A stretch of DNA of 64,000 bases from Deltaproteobacteria bacterium (GCA_016218915.1 JACRCQ010000070.1:1-64000), one strand, 5' to 3'; positions 8,191 to 16,953 are shown, counted from the first letter of the stretch. Notes: generated by a model from the sequence alone, not told the origin. Made by a program: numbers and translations.

Positions 8191-8219
8191 TAACTACAAT
8201 CGACCACACCTTGTGTCAA
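8191..8219 (-). promoter_or_regulatory. Putative promoter of regulator-integrase operon
   Basis: On the minus strand TTGACA (8219-8214) is followed after 17 bp by TAGTTA (8196-8191). The -35 box is perfect, the -10 box weak. Between it and the gene is an AT-rich stretch (8161-8190) unusual for this chromosome, with a TACGTA palindrome that could be an operator for the RHH protein. Confidence 0.5.
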
Positions 8220-8316
8220 GGCCTCTTCTTCTCGAGAGGGGAGGTCTGCTCCCGCCTGTGCCGGTTTGCACCTCGGACCCCCTCTCGGCAGGACGGTTGC
8301 GCCCACGAGTACGCGA

Positions 8317-8373
8317 TGACCCCAACTGCATCGCTTCCGAGAACACGAGCAGCAATGCTGCTTGTGGGGGTCA
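8317..8373 (+). other. Structured leader in the 391-bp gap before the HD gene
   Basis: No gene is evident in 8221-8611. It does contain nested inverted repeats: outer arms TGACCCCA (8317-8324) and TGGGGGTCA (8365-8373), and an inner hairpin AGCAGC-AAT-GCTGCT (8348-8362). If transcribed toward the HD gene this would be a folded 5' leader or small RNA. No reverse transcriptase is present, so it is not a retron. Confidence 0.4.
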
Positions 8374-8611
8374 CTTGCCCGCACTCGACGCCGAACGGAT
8401 CCCTTGAAGAGCAGTGTTCTCTGAGGTGGTCCGCGTGGCGCAGCAACTCCGGCAGCGCATTTGCCGCTGGCGCACTCTGGTCATCGGTTCACATCCGCGG
8501 TGCCTGCAACGGACTTCATACTCTCTCTTCAATCTAGCATCCGAGTCGGATACCCTCAGCTGCGGTGCGAGCGGCGCGAGCGCTGTCGACCTGAGAGAGA
8601 GAGGGTGGAAG

Positions 8612-9808
8612 ATGGTTCGCAAATCGCTGATCACAAAGATCTTCGAGGCGTTCTCGATTCAAAGGTGGAACGATCAAATCCGTCCCGTTCCGCTCGTGGA
8701 GATGGACAAGCACGGGCATAAGATGTTCATCACCTACTGTCTGGCGCGATACGAAGAAGATGCGGGTACGAGGGTACACTGGCCCAATCTGATCCGGGGT
8801 GGTGTGTACGAGCTGCTTAGGCGCGTGGTGCTAACCGACATCAAGTCGCCGATTTACCGGCGGATTCGATCCCAACATCGCGACCAATTCATCGAACTTT
8901 CGCGGTGGGTTTGTGATCAACTCGATCCCCTCACCGACAACGAAACCCGGGCCGAGATGCGCGCTCACCTGGTGGACGACCGCGTGATCGACGAAACATC
9001 TCGCAGGATTCTTGAGGCAGCCCACGCATACGCGAGCTTCTGGGAGTTCCAAATTCTGAAACAGGTGCACCCGAACGGCCAACACGTCGCCCGCATTGAG
9101 CGTGAGATGTACAACGACATCGAGCCCCACCTTGCGCTGACAGGGATGCGGAAGATGATGTCCCGATGCGACGTAGCCCAGTTTATTGACCTAGTTGGAC
9201 AGCTTCGCTTCCAGGTCCGGTGGGGCCAGACCTTGCGTGTTCCTTCAACATCCGTTCTCGGACACAGCATGATGGTCGCGACGTTGATGTTCTTCTTCTC
9301 GCGGGACTTGCCAGACTGCTGCGAACGCAGAATGCGCAACAACTTCTTCGGCGGCCTCTTTCACGATCTGCCCGAGTGCTTGACCAGGGACATCATCTCG
9401 CCGGTCAAGGGAGCCGCCAAGGATCTTCCGAACGTGATTCAGGAGATCGAGCGTGAGTTGGTTCAGAAAGAGATTCTTCCGCTGGTCGAAACGCTGTGGC
9501 GTCCGGAGCTGATGTACTTCATGGAGGACGAGTTCACGAGCAAGATTCGGACAGACGGCGCCCCGAAGCCATCGACATCAGACGAAATCAACGCGTCGTA
9601 CAACTCCGATGAGTTCGATCCCGTGGATGGCCAGCTGATCAAGGCTGCTGACCATCTCGCAGCCTACGTCGAAGCATACACTTCCAGCGCCATGGGGTTC
9701 CGCACCCCGCATGTTATCAACGGAATGCAAGGTCTCCGCGAAGCCTGGGTCGGCAAGACCCTGGGCGGCATCGACATAGGGGCGATCTACGCGGACTTCG
9801 GGAACTGA
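8612..9808 (+). CDS. HD-domain phosphohydrolase-like protein
   Basis: 398 residues with a C-terminal HD domain: GHSMMVATL (His218), LFHDLPECLTRDIISPVK (His251-Asp252) and KAADHLAAYVEAY (Asp347), giving the H...HD...D metal site. The pattern resembles YfbR/HD_3-type 5'-nucleotidase or nucleotide phosphohydrolases, so a nucleotide substrate is plausible. An N-terminal region (about 1-210) with KHGHKMFITYC near 33-43 is unassigned. ATG at 8612 follows a strong GAGAGAGAGGGTGG site. The next gene, a PD-(D/E)XK nuclease, starts 97 bp later on the same strand, suggesting a two-gene operon. Lower GC than host genes. Function in defence is inferred from context. Confidence 0.8.
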   Translation: MVRKSLITKIFEAFSIQRWNDQIRPVPLVEMDKHGHKMFITYCLARYEEDAGTRVHWPNLIRGGVYELLRRVVLTDIKSPIYRRIRSQHRDQFIELSRWVCDQLDPLTDNETRAEMRAHLVDDRVIDETSRRILEAAHAYASFWEFQILKQVHPNGQHVARIEREMYNDIEPHLALTGMRKMMSRCDVAQFIDLVGQLRFQVRWGQTLRVPSTSVLGHSMMVATLMFFFSRDLPDCCERRMRNNFFGGLFHDLPECLTRDIISPVKGAAKDLPNVIQEIERELVQKEILPLVETLWRPELMYFMEDEFTSKIRTDGAPKPSTSDEINASYNSDEFDPVDGQLIKAADHLAAYVEAYTSSAMGFRTPHVINGMQGLREAWVGKTLGGIDIGAIYADFGN

Positions 9809-9905
9809 CGCGCCCTGTGCGATGCTCGCTGGATATCGCACCCTGGGCAATGATGGCGGGACCGACTACCCGCCGAGAAGGCGGCGGACCCTGCAAGGAG
9901 CCAAA

Positions 9906-10481
9906 ATGAACATCGGACAGAAACGTGATGCAGCGGGGGCCTTCCTCACCCACTTGTCCAAGGCCACTGAAGCCGTTGGCGAGGACTACTTCAAGCTCCC
10001 CACCACTTGCTCAGCGCCGGTCTACAAGGAGAGGGTCTACTGCTACGAACTTTACCATCAACTGCGAAAACGGATTGGTGACGACTTCGGCTTCGTCCTG
10101 GGGGGCGAGGTCGACAAGAGAAGCCACGACGACCTGAGGGAACTGAAACTCGACCTGACCGCGCCCGACTTGCTGGTCCACAGGCCGGGCGATTGGTCGG
10201 GAAACCTCGTCATCGTGGAAATCAAGTCATGCGACCGCACCATCAATACGGATGCGGTAAGGAGGGACCTCTCCAAGCTGTACAGGTTCGTCAAGCACGC
10301 AAAGTACGTCTTGGGCGTCTACTTGCTGTATGGCCAGGAAGCCGATGGGATCAGAAGGGTCCGACGCACAGCTCATAATTGGTGCAAGAAGGAAGGGATC
10401 ACATTCCCGATCAAGGACGTGGATCTCTACTGGCACTCACGTGCGCTCGCACCGGTGGAGGCTGTGCCGTGGCAGGGATGA
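9906..10481 (+). CDS. PD-(D/E)XK superfamily nuclease-like protein
   Basis: 191 residues. The core motif is clear: APDLLVHRP (Asp88) followed by NLVIVEIKSCD (Glu105-x-Lys107), with a preceding Glu48 in YCYELYHQLR, the standard order of a restriction-endonuclease fold. It is a small stand-alone nuclease domain with no visible DNA-binding addition. ATG at 9906 has AAGGAG seven bases upstream. It lies 97 bp after the HD gene on the same strand and probably acts with it, for example as the effector of a nucleotide-sensing or nucleotide-degrading partner. Downstream, 10482-10668 is a convergent gap with no gene. Confidence 0.78.
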   Translation: MNIGQKRDAAGAFLTHLSKATEAVGEDYFKLPTTCSAPVYKERVYCYELYHQLRKRIGDDFGFVLGGEVDKRSHDDLRELKLDLTAPDLLVHRPGDWSGNLVIVEIKSCDRTINTDAVRRDLSKLYRFVKHAKYVLGVYLLYGQEADGIRRVRRTAHNWCKKEGITFPIKDVDLYWHSRALAPVEAVPWQG

Positions 10482-10668
10482 TCCCCGCGGCACTTGGAGA
10501 CTTTGACGTTTTCGCGGTCCGTACGCGTAATCTCGACGCTCCGACTTGCACTCGTGGACTGCCACCGCCGGCCAAAGGCTCTCGCGCGAGTCCCGCGCAC
10601 ACCGATCAGCGGCGGAACTCCCCATAGGTAGGGGCGTCGCTTCGCCGCACCTCGTCGATGGCGGAAGG

Positions 10669-12609
10669 TCACTTGACCAAGCGCACATCTGATTCGTCCT
10701 TGAAAGATGGCGGCACGGGCAGGCCGAGTGCGCTTGCGACCGGCCGCAGCGACCCGCAGCTCTCGACTTGGAGCAGGCCAAGTTCCACGAGTCGACAAGC
10801 ATCGCGTACGGTGTCGGCGAGGTCGAGGCCCGCGCTGCCCGCGCAGTCAGCAACCAAGTCGGGCTCAACACCGTTCCGGAGCAGAAGCTCGGCGGCCCGG
10901 AGGACCATCTCTGGAGTGGTTCCGATTGACGCGAGCATGCCCGGCAGGCGGTGCTTGAGATCTGCTGGAAACACCGCGTGCACGTGGGCGAAGCACACCA
11001 CCACCAGTTGCTCCGCCATGTTGCTGACGTCCAGAACCGCGGTCAGCCAGAGTTGGCGCGAGCGCTCGAAGATCCAATCGAACATCTGATGGCAGCGAGC
11101 GGCCCGCGCATCGTCAGCGCCCGAGCGCATGCCCAGCTCGCACGCACACAAACCAACCCGAAGAAGGAGGATGCTCTCCACGTCGCCGCGAGTGTCATCG
11201 TATCGAAAAGCGAAACGCGAGCGACGGCGGATCGGCTCGAGCTTGAGGTAGGTCCTCTGAATCGTGTCGAAAGGATCATCTAGGCGAGCGACAAGCTTGC
11301 CGAGCGCCTTGTCGCACTCGCTGAACGGGAGACGTTGGAGGACCGCGGAAAGCGACGGATCGCGCTTGACGAACAGCTCCTCCGCCCACATCCACAGCTT
11401 CGCCATCATCGCCGATCCGCCACGGGCGGTGCCTTCATCCTCAGCGGAGAGGAGCACGGCCGCGAACAGGTACGGCATCCCGTCGCCACTCAATTCCCGG
11501 GCTGCGTCTCCTATCCAGTTCGGGATACCTCTCCGAGGTCTGCCGACCACCGGGCGCTCCAGCTCGCGCTCGTGCCGTCCGTGTGCCTGGTCCTCGGCTC
11601 GCTTCCAAGCCGCTTCAATGTCGCTGATCGCTACGTCGGCGCGAGTTGCCCGCATTGTCCCGATCAGCGCATCGAATGCGGCGCGCGTGGATGACCACCG
11701 CAGGTCCTCGTCTTGCGCGTCTGGGAAACCACGGGAGACGCTTCCATCCCTGAGCAACCTGCCTGCGACGAAGCCAAGGTAGGCGGTCGCCAGTTGAGTG
11801 CCATCCGGACGTCCGAGCAGCGCATGGAACAGGCTGTCTAGGGAGGCAGGGAGCAGATTGCCGCGCCAATTCCGCACAGCCTCGACTGCCTCAACGCGTG
11901 CCCGGTCTTCCGGAGCAACGATTATCTCTGCGATCAGATGGCGGTCAAACCTGTCAATCCGTTTGACGATCTGACCCAGCGCCGCAACGGCTACGACGTG
12001 CCGCTCCGGTACCCACGCACCCGCGGCGTCGAGGACGGGCGGTGCTTTCGCCAACAGCTCCTCCAGGCTTCGAAGCGACGGTTGTGCTTCGTCGCCATGC
12101 CACAGGATGTCGTCCACCAAGCCGGGGTGGGGCGACCGTTCCAGCCTGCGGACGGTCGAATGGGCGTCCAGTCTTCGCGCGAGTCCAATGGCGCGGTGGT
12201 GGGCATACGTTTGGAAGCGGATGTAGTGCCACGGGACGAGAACCTCATCTGACCACGCCCGAAAGGGATCCTTCTCTTCGGCCCACCGAGCTATCAGCGC
12301 CCCGAGCGCGCGCTTGTCCTCGTCACTATCGAAATCGACCATGAGGGCGTCGACCATCTTGTCGAACGCCAGGAGAAGCGCTGTCATCCATCTGCTTAGA
12401 AGTCCCGCGTCCTCGATGACAGCCGATATGAACCCGTCGTCGAAAACCTGCCACGCCCAGGCCGCGACGCCGCTGGCCGGGCACGGGACTGCGCCGCTGC
12501 ACGAACACGCTACTTCTCGTGCAACGGCTCTCACGCGGGCCTCATCGTCGGGGGTGATCGCATGACCTACGCCGATAAGAATGCCCTGAGATTCTCGTTC
12601 AGGATCCAT
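10669..12609 (-). CDS. Large alpha-helical protein of unknown function (PLD-gene partner)
   Basis: 646 residues, almost entirely helical by composition, Trp/Arg/Leu-rich, without a signal peptide, transmembrane segment or any catalytic motif I recognise. A Cys cluster lies near the N-terminus (ACSCSGAVPC). The start ATG at 12609 overlaps the stop of the PLD-like gene by 11 bp and uses an AAGGAG site inside that gene, so the two proteins are almost certainly made together. It could be a sensor or scaffold that controls the PLD-like effector. It ends 187 bp from the convergent nuclease gene. Confidence 0.6.
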   Translation of the reverse strand: MDPERESQGILIGVGHAITPDDEARVRAVAREVACSCSGAVPCPASGVAAWAWQVFDDGFISAVIEDAGLLSRWMTALLLAFDKMVDALMVDFDSDEDKRALGALIARWAEEKDPFRAWSDEVLVPWHYIRFQTYAHHRAIGLARRLDAHSTVRRLERSPHPGLVDDILWHGDEAQPSLRSLEELLAKAPPVLDAAGAWVPERHVVAVAALGQIVKRIDRFDRHLIAEIIVAPEDRARVEAVEAVRNWRGNLLPASLDSLFHALLGRPDGTQLATAYLGFVAGRLLRDGSVSRGFPDAQDEDLRWSSTRAAFDALIGTMRATRADVAISDIEAAWKRAEDQAHGRHERELERPVVGRPRRGIPNWIGDAARELSGDGMPYLFAAVLLSAEDEGTARGGSAMMAKLWMWAEELFVKRDPSLSAVLQRLPFSECDKALGKLVARLDDPFDTIQRTYLKLEPIRRRSRFAFRYDDTRGDVESILLLRVGLCACELGMRSGADDARAARCHQMFDWIFERSRQLWLTAVLDVSNMAEQLVVVCFAHVHAVFPADLKHRLPGMLASIGTTPEMVLRAAELLLRNGVEPDLVADCAGSAGLDLADTVRDACRLVELGLLQVESCGSLRPVASALGLPVPPSFKDESDVRLVK

Positions 12610-14254
12610 CGGTGGACTCCTTGAGAGGACCGCGGCGCGCGCCGCGCCGGTTCGCGAGCCACTCGTCGAACGGAGTTGCTCGGTCCCAGGCCGCTTCAAG
12701 TTGCTCTTCGACACCCAGCCCCGGTGTCAACTCAATGAGCATGGTTCCGCGCGATCCGAATTCATTCAGCGACGACCCGATGAGGTAGACACGCCCGTCG
12801 ATCACCAGAAAGCGGTCGTGGATTTCTGGCTTCTCTCCTGCCATCACCCTGATCATATATGGGTTTGCGACCCCTTGTCGCGATACGTCGTCGAGCACCC
12901 GCTGCAGAGCGTCGCCCTCCTCCACAGGCTGACCCTGCAGCTTGCGCCGTTCCTTCAGAGCTTCTGTAGCGGTCAGTATTCTGATCGGCACACGCGCTCC
13001 TCCAACCGCGAGCATGTAGTCCACGATCTCGGTCGACGCGAAGTACGGATCGACTACGAGCACCTCGTCACGCGCAGGGTTGACGAGATCACGTATAGCG
13101 GCACGGGCTTCGACTCGGTCGCCGCTGAACCAACGCTCAATCCTTCGGGAAGCCTCGCGAGACGTTTGCCGTTGAAGTACTGCCCATAGACAGGACTGTG
13201 CGCTCCGATAGCCGGCGCTGGTCTCCCCGACGTGCATGTAGGTCGCGTTGTCCGCGACGCGCACCTCGTAACAGTCCGCAGGATCGGTCGACGTGACGAC
13301 GCGAGTGCTGGACACTTCCATCCTGGTTCGGAACCCGCCTACGATCCCGAGGTCTCCGGTTGCCAAAAGCACTCCGCGTTGCTTATCGGTCACCATCAGT
13401 CTGTGATGACCTATCCGGCCCATGAACTGGAGTTCGGCAATCGGCGATGTCAACGGAACCGTTCGATCTTCGCACAATCCCCACCTACGACGATCCTCCG
13501 CACGAAGCGTCAGGCCCTCAAGGCTTCTACCTGCCCGTGGGGAAAGGCGAACCGAAATCTGATCTCCGGTTGATTCGCTCTCCGGATGGCGCGCTCTGCG
13601 CCGGCTATCGACAGAGCGGAACACCGGGTTCGGAGCGATCATATGCAGCGACCCCCATAACTCCGGGGCGACTGACCAATCGAAATGCAAGGCGGCATCC
13701 AAGAAAGCTCCAGCCGCCTCCCGCTCCTCGGATCGGCCCCAAATCGTGTCAGGCTTGACGGCGATCCGCCGAATCATGTGGTGTGCCCGGGGGTGATCGA
13801 TCCATTGCGGCATGAACGGAGCGGACTGCGCGCTGTCGTCAAGACAGACCATCGCGGGCCACACCGGGTCCTGATCAAACGGCCCGACCTGAAGCGACTT
13901 CGCTGTCGCGTCCGACGCTCCAGGCAAACCATCACCGGGGGGGTCTCGTGGCAGCAACATGACGCCCGCCTGACATGCCTCGTACCACGCAACGGCGTCC
14001 CGGGCGGGGACGACGGCGTGACGGATGCAAACCCTGCACTCGCTGTCGCCACCGAGCCGGTGACCACCCTTCGAATCGTATTCGTCGAAAGGTGGCGGGA
14101 CTTCGGTGGGAAGAAGCTCCACGAAGCCGAAGAGCAGGGTTCTTATCCCTCCGCGTCGGAAGTTCCACGCGAGGTGCAAGACCGCCAGCTCGTAGTCACC
14201 AGGGATGAGCACAGGCAAGCGCGCACCGCGGGTCTCGGCAGTCTGACCGTCCAT
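12599..14254 (-). CDS. PLD-like domain protein, possible VPA1262-type N-terminus
   Basis: 551 residues. The C-terminal third is phospholipase D-like: DEVLVVDPYFAS (about 400), then IHDRFLVIDGRVYLIGSSLNE (His479 onward), i.e. the H-x-R/K...D...GSS-N half-motif, with Arg in place of the usual Lys. Only one such half-motif is present, so an active enzyme would need to dimerise, as in PLD-family nucleases. The N-terminal 350 residues have no motif I can assign; from memory they recall proteins labelled VPA1262-family, unverified. Start at ATG 14254 or GTG 14275. Middle gene of a minus-strand operon: 90 bp after the small upstream gene, 11-bp overlap with the helical protein. Likely a nuclease effector in a defence operon. 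Confidence 0.7.
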   Translation of the reverse strand: MDGQTAETRGARLPVLIPGDYELAVLHLAWNFRRGGIRTLLFGFVELLPTEVPPPFDEYDSKGGHRLGGDSECRVCIRHAVVPARDAVAWYEACQAGVMLLPRDPPGDGLPGASDATAKSLQVGPFDQDPVWPAMVCLDDSAQSAPFMPQWIDHPRAHHMIRRIAVKPDTIWGRSEEREAAGAFLDAALHFDWSVAPELWGSLHMIAPNPVFRSVDSRRRARHPESESTGDQISVRLSPRAGRSLEGLTLRAEDRRRWGLCEDRTVPLTSPIAELQFMGRIGHHRLMVTDKQRGVLLATGDLGIVGGFRTRMEVSSTRVVTSTDPADCYEVRVADNATYMHVGETSAGYRSAQSCLWAVLQRQTSREASRRIERWFSGDRVEARAAIRDLVNPARDEVLVVDPYFASTEIVDYMLAVGGARVPIRILTATEALKERRKLQGQPVEEGDALQRVLDDVSRQGVANPYMIRVMAGEKPEIHDRFLVIDGRVYLIGSSLNEFGSRGTMLIELTPGLGVEEQLEAAWDRATPFDEWLANRRGARRGPLKESTDGS

Positions 14255-14344
14255 TGGTACCAGAGTACGCCGCACTTGCGAACATCGGAAGCGTCGTCGC
14301 GAGGGAATCGAGCGCCATGGAATGCGGCGCGAGCAAGCGGTGCT

Positions 14345-14731
14345 TCAAGCCTCGGGGACATTGGCAGGAAGGCACTGGAGAGCCACCCGGTGGGCACGAC
14401 CAGCGTCGCACACAAGAACGTGCACGGCCCCCTCAGGTGCGGGACGCCTGAAGAATGCGCCCAGGCCATGCGACGCTTCATCAGCGATCATCGCGAGGTC
14501 CACTCTCGGCAGCGCAGCGATGAGCGGGATCCGGCTGCCCGGCTGCTGCCGCAAGAACTCCTTGCCGATGCGGTCCGAACCATCGGTAACCCACAGAGCG
14601 ATATCCTCGAACGCATGGCCTTGGTCGATCAACTCCCCAAGGTGTTCGGCGATCTCCTCCTTGTTCTTGCGGATCTGCCGCACGAACGCGGGTTCACCAC
14701 TGTGCGTTTCTTCATCGAGAGTCCGAGGCAT
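14345..14731 (-). CDS. Small protein of unknown function, first gene of PLD operon
   Basis: 128 residues, soluble, no family recognised. The N-terminus (AFVRQIRKNKEEIAEHLGEL) is helical and charged; the middle has ALWVTDGSDRIG and the end AVHVLVCDAGRAHRVAL. The ATG at 14731 is chosen for its excellent GAGGAGGGAG ribosome-binding site. It lies 90 bp upstream of the PLD-like gene on the same strand and immediately beside an integrase remnant, so it may have been acquired with the operon. Confidence 0.6.
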   Translation of the reverse strand: MPRTLDEETHSGEPAFVRQIRKNKEEIAEHLGELIDQGHAFEDIALWVTDGSDRIGKEFLRQQPGSRIPLIAALPRVDLAMIADEASHGLGAFFRRPAPEGAVHVLVCDAGRAHRVALQCLPANVPEA

Positions 14732-14745
14732 TGTCTGCTCCCTCC

Positions 14746-14875
14746 TCACGCCGAACGAGCTTCGGATGCCAAGTACGGCACCAGTTCGGGAATGGCACAC
14801 GAGACATCGGGAAACGGTGTGTAACCGAGGTCCGCGAAGGTGCGTGCAGCCCGCGTGTAGCGGTCAAATGTCTTC
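14746..14875 (-). pseudogene. Integrase C-terminal remnant
   Basis: About 40 codons closely match the tyrosine-containing C-terminus of the island integrase: FDRYTRAARTFADLGYTPFPD here against IDRYTRAAQTLADLGYDPFPD at residues 377-396 there. The match ends abruptly near 14875, where the antisense MCM-like gene begins. It carries its own stop at 14746 and lacks the tail seen at 22383-22613. This marks the end of an older or second element now fused inside the island. Confidence 0.75.
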
Positions 14876-16096
14876 TTGTTCGACGAGACGGTCCGCGTGA
14901 TCGGTGCGGTCGGGCTCCATGCCTTTCCGCAGCTCGCGCTTGCTCTGCGATTCACGACGCTCCAAGCACTCTCCGTCGGCACCGTCGGCAATGCATCAGC
15001 GCGACTGCACGCGATCATTCCTGGGCCACCGGGCCGAGGGAAGAAACTGATCGGCATCGCTGCAAGCGTCCAAAACCCGGTATGCGAAGAGGTCTCCCCA
15101 GCCAAAGCAACTCCTGCCGGCCTTGTGGGGGCGACCAGCATGAGTCCGACCGGGTGGAAGTCCACGCCCGGTGCGCTCGCCCTTGCGTCTGGCGGAGTCG
15201 CCGTCCTGCAAGACGCTCATGGCTGGAGCCGGTCGGTCACCCTTCGATTGGCGCCGATCCTCCAGGAATTGATGGAGGACGGTGTTCTACGCGACTCCGT
15301 AGCGGGGGGATGTAGGCGACGAGCCAATACCGCGCTTGTCCTCGACCTGAACCGGCACCAGCAGGTCCTCTCGTCCTCTGCCAGGGGGCCCGAAGCCCCG
15401 ATTCTCACGGTGAGGCCGCTGCTCTCGCGTGCGGACTTCCTTGTCGACCTGCCGGAGGATGCCGAGCACACGTGGGCTGTCGGACGAGCGATGTGCCAGT
15501 CCGTCGGTGCCTTTCGCGCCTGCAGTACGACCAATCCTGCGGTCCGAGAGCTGCGCCTGCTCGTGGCAGCGCTGCGAGATCAGCACCCTACAATCGATCT
15601 AGGCAGCGTGCAACGCGAGGTCACTTCCGCCTACGATGCCATCCACTCGGCGAACCGTGACCTGATTCGGCAACTGCCGGAAGCAGGAGACCTACCGACC
15701 CGATTGTCAATCTCCTTCGCGAAGCTGATCTCCGCCTCCGCCCGTGGACACGGTCGTGACTGGGCAGAGGTCGGCGATGTCGATGAAGCGGTAGAGTTCG
15801 TGAACGCGAAGCTGGCTTTCTTGAGGATGCGCGGCGTAGGTCCCGTCGAATCACCCGCGCACCACCCGAGCGCCGCTCAGTGGGTGGATTCTCGCCAGGG
15901 CGAGACAGTGCGCCCCGCAGATCTGGCCATGGAAGACGAGGCGGTGACTGGCGTGGCTGTCTCCGAGCGCACCATCCGGCGTCATGTGCAAGACGCAGGC
16001 GGGAGAGCCGTCGGAAAAGGCGTTTACCTTCTGCCAAGGCAAAGCGGGGCCGAAGGTCAACCCGGAGGCGATGGCAATTGCGACGCGAAGCACTGA
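14876..16096 (+). CDS. MCM-like AAA+ ATPase, probably 5'-truncated
   Basis: 406 residues from the first usable start (TTG 14876); the frame opens at 14861. A Walker A loop GPPGRGKK (50-57), an MCM-type segment LVGATSMSPTGWKSTPGALALASGGVAVLQDAH (split here, about 83-115) and a sensor/arginine region SRADFLVDLPEDAE follow the order of MCM helicase ATPase domains. The Walker B strand ends QDAH instead of the usual DE, so hydrolysis may be weak. A C-terminal winged-helix-like tail (VSERTIRRHVQDAGG) is present. Family members normally have a substantial N-terminal DNA-binding domain, missing here because the gene abuts the integrase remnant. Probably a replication protein of an integrated element, perhaps inactive. 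Confidence 0.6.
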   Translation: MFDETVRVIGAVGLHAFPQLALALRFTTLQALSVGTVGNASARLHAIIPGPPGRGKKLIGIAASVQNPVCEEVSPAKATPAGLVGATSMSPTGWKSTPGALALASGGVAVLQDAHGWSRSVTLRLAPILQELMEDGVLRDSVAGGCRRRANTALVLDLNRHQQVLSSSARGPEAPILTVRPLLSRADFLVDLPEDAEHTWAVGRAMCQSVGAFRACSTTNPAVRELRLLVAALRDQHPTIDLGSVQREVTSAYDAIHSANRDLIRQLPEAGDLPTRLSISFAKLISASARGHGRDWAEVGDVDEAVEFVNAKLAFLRMRGVGPVESPAHHPSAAQWVDSRQGETVRPADLAMEDEAVTGVAVSERTIRRHVQDAGGRAVGKGVYLLPRQSGAEGQPGGDGNCDAKH

Positions 16097-16123
16097 TGCG
16101 GGACATCGTGCTCCCTGATCGCG

Positions 16124-16155
16124 TGTCCGGTTGTCCGGTTGTCCGGCTGTCCGGC
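16124..16155 (+). repeat. Four tandem 8-bp repeats after the MCM-like gene
   Basis: TGTCCGGT TGTCCGGT followed by two TGTCCGGC units, 32 bp in all, in the 296-bp gap 16097-16392, which holds no convincing gene. Short tandem repeats beside an MCM-like helicase gene could be iterons of a replication origin, but this is only suggestive. Confidence 0.55.
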
Positions 16156-16392
16156 CGTGAGGACGGTCGTGCGCTCGAACGGCCGCCATGGGGCGTAGCC
16201 ATCGCTTCGCTCCAGTACAGATGGTCCAGGCCGACCGACTTCCTCCGGCAAGTCAACGGGGCTTGTTCACGGCGGCCGTCGCGCATCTCGGCCGGGGGAC
16301 CAGTTGCCGGTTGCAAGGAGCACCGCGCCCGTGTCGACAGACAAACGGTCGCGCCCCTTGCGCGGCCGGTGCTCGGACGTTACCTAAGCGTC

Positions 16393-16953
16393 ATGCGATG
16401 CACACTCCCTTTGACATCATGGGCCGAGTCTCAATTCCGCATTGCGAATCGAGCCGAGGAAAACCCGTTGACGCCCGTCCAGACGTCGCCATCCTCACGC
16501 TTGGCACGCTTACTTGCCGAGGCAGCGCGGCTGCGCCCCATGGCGGTCATCCCGTATGGGCTGCTGGCGCAGCTGGTGTTCGGACTGGCGCGACGCGCCG
16601 GCCCGAAGTCGGAATCCGTCCGCGCGTTGCGGCGGTTGCTTCCCTACGCAGAACAGCGGATGGACAGGGAATGCCGTCGCGTGCTCGTCAGGGCACCAGG
16701 GGGTGTGAGAGCGACGGTTACCGAGGACGAAAGGATGACTTGCCTCTTGGGGCGTTCCGAGACGCTGGCGAAACGATCCACCGCTGCGTACATCACGGTG
16801 TCGCAAACGATTGATTCGCGAAAGCTCTCACCGCAGCGTCGGCGCGAGTACTTCGCGGGCCTTGCGGAGGTGGACATGCAGTGGGTCGTCGATCCGGTGC
16901 AACGAGCTTGGCTAAGCGCTGTTCAGCAGCATGGGCAGGGGCCAAGTAGCTGA
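16393..16953 (+). CDS. Hypothetical island protein
   Basis: 186 residues from ATG 16393, mostly helical and Arg-rich, with no recognised motif. The C-terminal half (KLSPQRRREYFAGLAEVDMQWVVDP) looks like genuine coding sequence. No clear ribosome-binding site supports this ATG; a later ATG (MAVIPYGLLAQ, near residue 50) could be the start. It lies between the MCM-like gene and the convergent OLD gene. The frame extends upstream to 15880 overlapping the MCM-like gene, but that part reads as Arg-rich out-of-frame sequence and was left out. Confidence 0.45.
   Translation: MRCTLPLTSWAESQFRIANRAEENPLTPVQTSPSSRLARLLAEAARLRPMAVIPYGLLAQLVFGLARRAGPKSESVRALRRLLPYAEQRMDRECRRVLVRAPGGVRATVTEDERMTCLLGRSETLAKRSTAAYITVSQTIDSRKLSPQRRREYFAGLAEVDMQWVVDPVQRAWLSAVQQHGQGPSS

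Noticed and set aside
8317..8373. Retron-type RNA before the HD gene
   Set aside because: Inverted repeats are present but there is no reverse transcriptase in the island.
16393..16953. Long start at 15880 for the hypothetical island gene
   Set aside because: That extension overlaps the MCM-like gene and is Arg-rich out-of-frame sequence.
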